Source: Coptis chinensis (Eukaryota; Streptophyta; Magnoliopsida; Ranunculales; Ranunculaceae). Taken from it: 64,000 nt of DNA. The first letter of the stretch is position 1. Every line of letters starts with the position of its first letter. The stretch is taken from contig CM027377.1 in the NCBI GenBank assembly GCA_015680905.1, forward strand, positions 10,874,501 through 10,938,500, in the 5' to 3' direction. Both the position numbers and the translations under genes were made by a program. The notes under the pieces are model-generated. The model did no database searches. It saw only the letters and a list, made by a program, of their open reading frames with translations, and was not told the origin of the DNA. Shown here piece by piece: positions 58,619-64,000 of this stretch.

Positions 58619-58988
58619 GATCGTTATATGAATTTCATCTTATAGTGACTCCAAAATGACTCCACTATTAAATACAATGAATCAAAAGCTGATTTTTAGT
58701 AGAGATGTTCTCTACACAATAGAGATCATCCTCACAAAAAATCACTTAATTTGAAGATGCACAACCTCGTCAAAAAATCATTTATAATGTTATGAAGTTA
58801 TCCTACGGGCCAAATTTGTTTTAAATTCATAACAAATTTTAACAAGATTAAACATATTCAATTGAACTAATTTTTTGTAGAAATGTTCTCCATGTGATGT
58901 ATATCTCCACAAAAAATTAGCGCAATTTATTTTGTGAGTCCACTTTTTAAGAGTGGACTAACTTTGGAGTCACTCGTATAACCATCCA
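58619..58988. mobile_element. Second MITE-like TIR element upstream of UGT-F
   Basis: GGATCGTTATATG at the left and CGTATAACCATCC at the right are inverted; AGTGACTCCAAA pairs with TTTGGAGTCACT. The left arm has about 12 extra bases. Target duplication not clear. Confidence 0.6.
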
Positions 58989-59328
58989 TAAATGTTTTCT
59001 TATCCAAACAAGAGCCACACAACAAATTCACTGATATGAAAAATACGGTACCTTCGCCTTTGGCATTGGATATTTGGATGTTCAGCCAAGGCTATTGATA
59101 CACTACATAAGGTCCCCATTAGCCAAGACCTTCTAAAGTAAATGAGAAAGCGTAGTTCAATTACAGTCGGTGTGAGCGTAATCTTTCACTAGGGAACAAC
59201 CACGTAAATTTTGTCTTGATCGATATACTTCTTTGATTCTGTTGTCGTCGTGCGCTACTGCACATTTTCCTACTAAAAGCACACTTTCCGTTGAAGGATA
59301 TATCAGCAATTTTGGTGGAAGGACAATT

Positions 59329-61358
59329 ATGAGTAGGCCACACTTGCTTGTAATACCATTCCCAGTACAAGGTCATGTCATGCCTCTTATGGAGCTCTCC
59401 CACAACTTGGTCGACCGGGGGTTTAAGATCACGTTCGTTAACTCCGAGTTTAATCACAAACTCGTTACAGCAGCTATGTCCAACAACAATGACTATGAGG
59501 ATCATATTCATTTGGTTTCGATTCCTGATGGAATGGAGCCAGGGGAAGACCGAAAAGAGCTAGGCAAGCTTTGCGACAAGATTGTGAATGTGATGCCAGG
59601 ACATTTTGAGGATCTGATTAAAAAGATCAATGGATCAAATAATGGTGATGACAGGATCACTTGCGTGATTGCTGAAGAAAATATGTACTGGGCCTTGGAG
59701 GTTGCTCAGAAGATGTCGATACGACGAGTTGCCTTTTGCCTGCGTCTGGGGTGATTCAGGCCGTGACACTTCACATTCCCAAGATGATTGAAGAGGGAAT
59801 AATTAGTGCAGATGGTAAGCTTGTTTGAACTTTGAACTTTGAATGCCTCATTTGAGAAATTTTCATTCCATTATGTATTGAAAATTTTAATATTTGATTT
59901 TTTTTTTTTATTAATATTGGAATTTCCTAATCAACTTTTATTTTTTTTCATATTTAAATTCTTCATCAAATACTTCCACTAACACAACATTACTGCTCTT
60001 GTTTAGTTAATTTTATTATATCATTTGTTTTGTTTGTAGAAAAAACAACTAAAAGGAGTATTGAACTTTACGATTTTTGACAATGTGTGGACATTTTTTT
60101 TTTGGGACAAACATTTTTATTTTTGCAATGTGGGGATCGACTAGTTACACATGTCATCTAAATTTCTCACACCACTATTAACTGCAGTAGGAAAAGATGG
60201 AAACAACCAATTGTATCCAATAGCTTGGGTTGTGGTTGAATGTGAAAATAAAGAGTTAGATGTGGAAATTATGAAACACCATGTGAAAAATTTAGATTGC
60301 ATATGTAACTAGTCTCCAGTCCCCGCATTGCCAAAAATTAAAAAGTTTGGTCCCCAATTTAACCAAAATAAAAATTTTAGTCCGCCACATTGTTAAAAAT
60401 GGTAAAGTTCGATACCCTTTTTTTAGTCATTTTTCGTTACTCATAGTGACTGTTTAGAAACCTCTATTCTAATTGGTTGCTTATTATTCTTCTCTTCTTC
60501 TTACTCATATTGACTGTGTTATGTTTTCGTAAATGGCGATGTTGATAGTATCGTAAATATGTGATGTTGATTTGGCGATGCCTTGCTTCAAGCCTTCAAC
60601 TAGCAATTCTGATTAGTCTATACTTGTGGAAATGCATTATTTATACACCTGCTTAGTATAATATAAGTATGTCTGAATTAAATCTGACTAAATGGCACCT
60701 ACTAGCAGCCTAGCAGGGATGCTTTTAAAAAACCAGATGATTCAGCTATGCCCATCAATGCCTGCCATGAATACAGCTCATTTTGCGTGGTTGTGTATGG
60801 GCGACTCTGCCTCACAGAAATCCATTTTCAACCTTTTAGCTAGTAACAACCGTGCAGTAAAACTTGCTGACTGTGTTATTTGCAACTCATTTTATGAACT
60901 TGAACCTTCAGTTTTTACCCTACTTCCTAACCTTAAGCCTATTGGCCCATTATTTGGGAGTAACCGGCTAGCTCACTTTTGGCCCGAGGATTCAACTTGT
61001 CTAAGCTGGCTCGATCGACAACCAGCCAAATCAGTCATCTATGTGGCCTTTGGTAGCTATACAATCTTTGATAAACAACAATTTGAAGAACTAGCACTTG
61101 GGCTTGAACTGTCAGGCAAATGTTTCCTAAAGTTGTCCGGCCGGAGCTTACTAGTGAGGGTACTAATGTGTACCCCGATGGGTTTGAATCAAGAGTGGGC
61201 TCTCGCCGACGAATGGTTGATTGGGCTCCTCAAAGAGAGGTGTTGGCCCATCCTTCTGTTGCTTGTTTCCTAACACATTGTGGTTGGAACTCAACTATGG
61301 AGGGAGTCAGTCGTGGAGTTCCTTTCCTATGCTGGCCTTATTTTTCTGACCAGATTCT
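59329..61358 (+). pseudogene. UGT-F: UGT83A-like gene, frameshifted and truncated by an LTR element
   Basis: Exon 1 is 59329-59814 (MSRPHLLVIPFPVQGH; CVIAEENMYW, so the paralogues' ADxxLG Asp is Glu here) and exon 2 starts at 60717 (GMLLKNQMIQLCPS). Two one-base deletions break it: near 59737, where the Trp-Pro seen in paralogues is TGCCT, and near 61128, where the FLWVVRP Trp codon is reduced. Downstream the PSPG box is readable ([23 protein letters not shown]), with GRMVGW changed to RRMVDW. At 61359 the sequence passes into an LTR. The last about 80 residues are missing or lie beyond the window. The 902-bp intron carries a MITE. Confidence 0.93.
60055..60420. mobile_element. MITE-like MULE derivative in the UGT-F intron carrying a transposase fragment
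   Basis: Ends AGTATTGAACTTTACGATTTTTGACAATG and TGTTAAAAATGGTAAAGTTCGATAC are inverted; inner parts pair too (GCAATGTGGGGATCGACTAGTTACA). Between them, plus strand 60185-60270 reads VGRDGNNQLYPIAWVVVECENKE, which matches the MULE transposase core block. It is a deletion derivative of an autonomous MULE. Confidence 0.75.
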
Positions 61359-64000
61359 TGATAGAATAGTTGTATGAACACAAAGAACTAAAGTAGAAAC
61401 GTAAGAAACGATGAGCAATAAAGAAACAAGGGCGACGATGGCAGAATCGAATAACCAAGGCGCTGGATTAGGTCGCCCTTAAGGAAAGATTTCGCCCTTC
61501 CAATGGTGCGAAAGGCAACAATGATGGCGTCTTCCTCACCGAGATTCAATGGTTAACGATTCCTGACTTTGCACTAGAAACGGACTACCCCCTCTGTAAC
61601 GGCTCTTCTAAAATTTGAGTTTACGTTTCTCCGAAAAGTTTCGATCAAGTCTATTTTCTCTATGGACTCACAAATCCTATTTATAGAGGTTAGGAGAAAG
61701 GGGAGACCAACTCCTAATAGAACACCTGAAACTTGCCGCCAAGAAAAAGGCAAAACAAGTTTAAAGCTTATTGGTCAAACCACTACCCACAACAAGAAGC
61801 CCAAGCCCAGCCCTAACCCTACCCGATGTGGTGGATAACCAATGTGGGACTATCTACTATGCACTAAAGTGGAGAGAACACATATGGTTCATCTCCTCCA
61901 CTTTGCACACATTCACAAGTATTTCAAATACACTTAGAGATTCCAACAATCCCCCACTATTTCAAAATACTAATAGTCCCCCACTATTTTGGAATAGGAT
62001 ATTACAAAAGAAATGGGTTAACGAAATGCCGAGAGAATCGAAAAAAACAATGCATAAGATCTTGGTGCTTTTCGGCTTGAACCAACCATAGGTAACATGT
62101 CTTATAATACGTGAAAGTGGTGGATTAAAAATCTTTGAACCAACATTCCTCTTGTAGTAAAATAGAGGACATGCACCCACATTGCTCTTTCATTATATGC
62201 CCGTTTCCGGTGTTTATGCTTTTTTTTGCCCTTCTTAGCATTTTTGTGTTATGTGAATGCTCTAGAGTACTTGCCGAATACTCATAAGAACCCACCCAGG
62301 TTCTACATTCACGTAGGTGGATATCCATCAAGTGTACATAGCAGATACACTATCTCATAAAAATAATGGACTATGGATTCCATTAAGAGTAAAATAACTC
62401 ATCCTTTTCTCATTGCTATTCAAGTTATACAAAGTATACAATAATGCTATCTAGTCATAGGGTGGGGCGCCTCAAAGAAAGACAATAGCATACCAGAGCG
62501 CGAGGGTGACTTGTTTTTCCCTTTGAACCTACTTCATGGGATCTCCAATCACATAGGTGGGGTTCCGTCGGTGTCTCCCTCTATCTAAGGCAAAAGTCCC
62601 ATCCCCGACGACGATAACCACTTGCCTCCAAAGAAGTGGTGCGGTTAGACATGTGGCCAAACTAAGTCCAACCTAACATAATCTCTAGCGCTTTGATTAA
62701 GTTATATCTCAACTTACATGTATTCTTTTCCCATCGCATAAGTTAACATGTCTTAGCTATTGCAATGAGACGGTTCTGCAAAGCATATACACATCGAGGT
62801 CAGGTTTTAGAGCCAATGGGAAGATTTGCCAAGAGGTTGCTAACCCACTCAAGATCATCACATGCCTTTTCTAAGGCGATTAGCTGGATGATATCCAAGA
62901 CACTCAATTTCCACCAAAGGTAAACACATAAACATTATTTGATCCAAATATTACCCTTCTAACAATGATGGAAATCTACTAAATATCGATCCATAATCAA
63001 TGGCTCAGCTTATAAGTTTGGATAATCCGACAATATACATCAAAGTTCCTTATAAGGACACAATGGGTTATCACCGAGATGCCATTAATTAATGTAGTAA
63101 TGTCATGTCTCACATACATTATCCATCAAGTACAATTGGCTACCAATGATATTGACTTATTTAGTATGAGAAAACACAATGAGATTATTTTTCATAAGAT
63201 GGATATTTGCCACAAAAGGTGTTAACACATGCTTACTATCATAATATCCATACTTTTCAATGAAAAATATTTCTACTAAGTGCTATAACAATATAATGAG
63301 ACCAACATGAGTTTTAATTCCTATATTCACCAGTCATTCAATTCTGTAGTGCCCGAAATTCCCCTATACCATCCGGCGGCCCGGTTTAAGGTACGGCTGT
63401 GGCAACCATATTCAAACGTCAACATCTTGACAACCAATATAAGCGATTCTGAGAAATGAGTTTAACAACATAATAAACTATCATTTTCAATGACGATTTA
63501 TGATGTGTTTTCAAATAGAATTTCTCCGTCTCATACACATTCTCAATGCTAGCACTCATGATATTAAATCATCTAAACAAAGAGAGATTAACACATATGT
63601 CTTGCTTTGCTCTAAAGAAAGTACACATTTTTTTATCAACAACGGTGCTTTGACATCCATATGACACTAATATGTTGTTGAATTGCTCATGCCATTTATA
63701 GGCTTGAATCAACTCATACAAAGATTTAACTAAATCAGATATACCTTCACCATCACCCGGTACTACTTGGTATTGTAGTTCCAAGACAACTACTCGATTA
63801 GAGTCTTTAGAATTCGTAAAGAAATTCTAGTTATATGAGCAAGGTTTCAAAATAGTATAAATCTTGTCTCCTCGATTGAAACCCCTTGGCTATTATTATT
63901 AGCATTGTATTTTGCAATACAACTATCACGTTTTAGTTTTCTTTTGAAGATCCAATTCAACCTATAGATCCCCCAATAAATCAAGAGTCCGGTTTAGAGG
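61359..64000 (-). mobile_element. Copia-like LTR retrotransposon, partial, continues beyond the window
   Basis: The LTR nearest UGT-F is 61359-61948: on the minus strand it starts TGTTGGAATC and ends CA next to the UGT sequence. The flanking purine tract AGTGGGGGAT occurs twice (61949-61990). Interior sequence to 64000 is mostly non-coding and decayed, with one RT-like frame at 63569-63784. No target duplication can be checked because the other end is outside. Confidence 0.75.
63569..63784 (-). pseudogene. Copia reverse transcriptase fragment
   Basis: The frame contains VKSLYELIQAYKWHEQFNNILVS and KKMCTF, a degraded form of the Copia RT block K-x-LYGLKQA-x-R-x-WH-x-K. Flanking pol domains are not recognisable. 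Low coding potential. Confidence 0.55.

Noticed and set aside
1-64000. tRNA or rRNA genes, operons, phage or defence systems
   Set aside because: None could be seen. The gene structure and repeats are those of a plant nuclear genome.

Overview
This window is nuclear DNA of a flowering plant, most likely a eudicot. The evidence is GT-AG introns in compact genes, plant-specific families (UGT83A-type glycosyltransferases, a PATRONUS-like securin), Site II and MSA promoter motifs, and many plant transposons: MULEs, hAT MITEs, Copia and Gypsy elements, and solo LTRs. The species cannot be named from the sequence. No operons, CRISPR arrays or bacterial features are present.

Layout. 103-8206 is a decayed Mutator-like element (MULE) with terminal inverted repeats of about 130-150 bp. 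It carries a broken mudrA transposase, a possible captured zinc-finger gene, and a nested smaller MULE (6512-7793) that looks like a Pack-MULE with a spliced gene fragment. 8540-10760 (minus, seven exons, plant-conserved unknown) and 10894-12202 (plus, three exons, Asterix/WDR83OS) form a head-to-head pair sharing a 133-bp intergenic promoter. 13744-14819 is a five-coding-exon PATRONUS-like gene behind a TATA box and M-phase (MSA) motifs. 15630-19741 is a dead Copia element with a nested hAT MITE; 20019-21444 is a solo LTR; 21734-22065 is an array rich in palindromes.

The second half is dominated by a same-strand tandem cluster of UGT83A-like UDP-glycosyltransferases. UGT-A (22789-24523) and UGT-B (26700-29213) are intact two-exon genes inside a segmental duplication. 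UGT-C (29586-30085) is a 3' fragment. UGT-D (46797-48358) is complete apart from one single-base frameshift. UGT-E (48942-57892) is a pseudogene broken by three LTR insertions and carrying two MITEs in its intron. UGT-F (59329-61358) is frameshifted and cut by an LTR element that runs off the window.

Between UGT-C and UGT-D lie a mosaic of plastid-like DNA (about 30600-31030), an 8.6-kb Tat-type Gypsy element (31236-39800, minus strand) whose 3' untranslated part holds a roughly 100-bp tandem repeat, a stretch with no confident gene (39806-43985), and a local tandem duplication (43985-44925).

The genes do not form one pathway. The three genes at 8.5-14.8 kb look like ordinary cell-biology genes (ER membrane-protein biogenesis, sister-chromatid cohesion, one unknown). 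The UGT array looks like a small-molecule glycosylation family growing by duplication and decaying through transposon insertion. I found no convincing wholly new system. The most unusual items are the nested Pack-MULE, the layered insertions in UGT-E, the palindromic array, and the sharp change in UGT-A/UGT-B similarity that suggests gene conversion.
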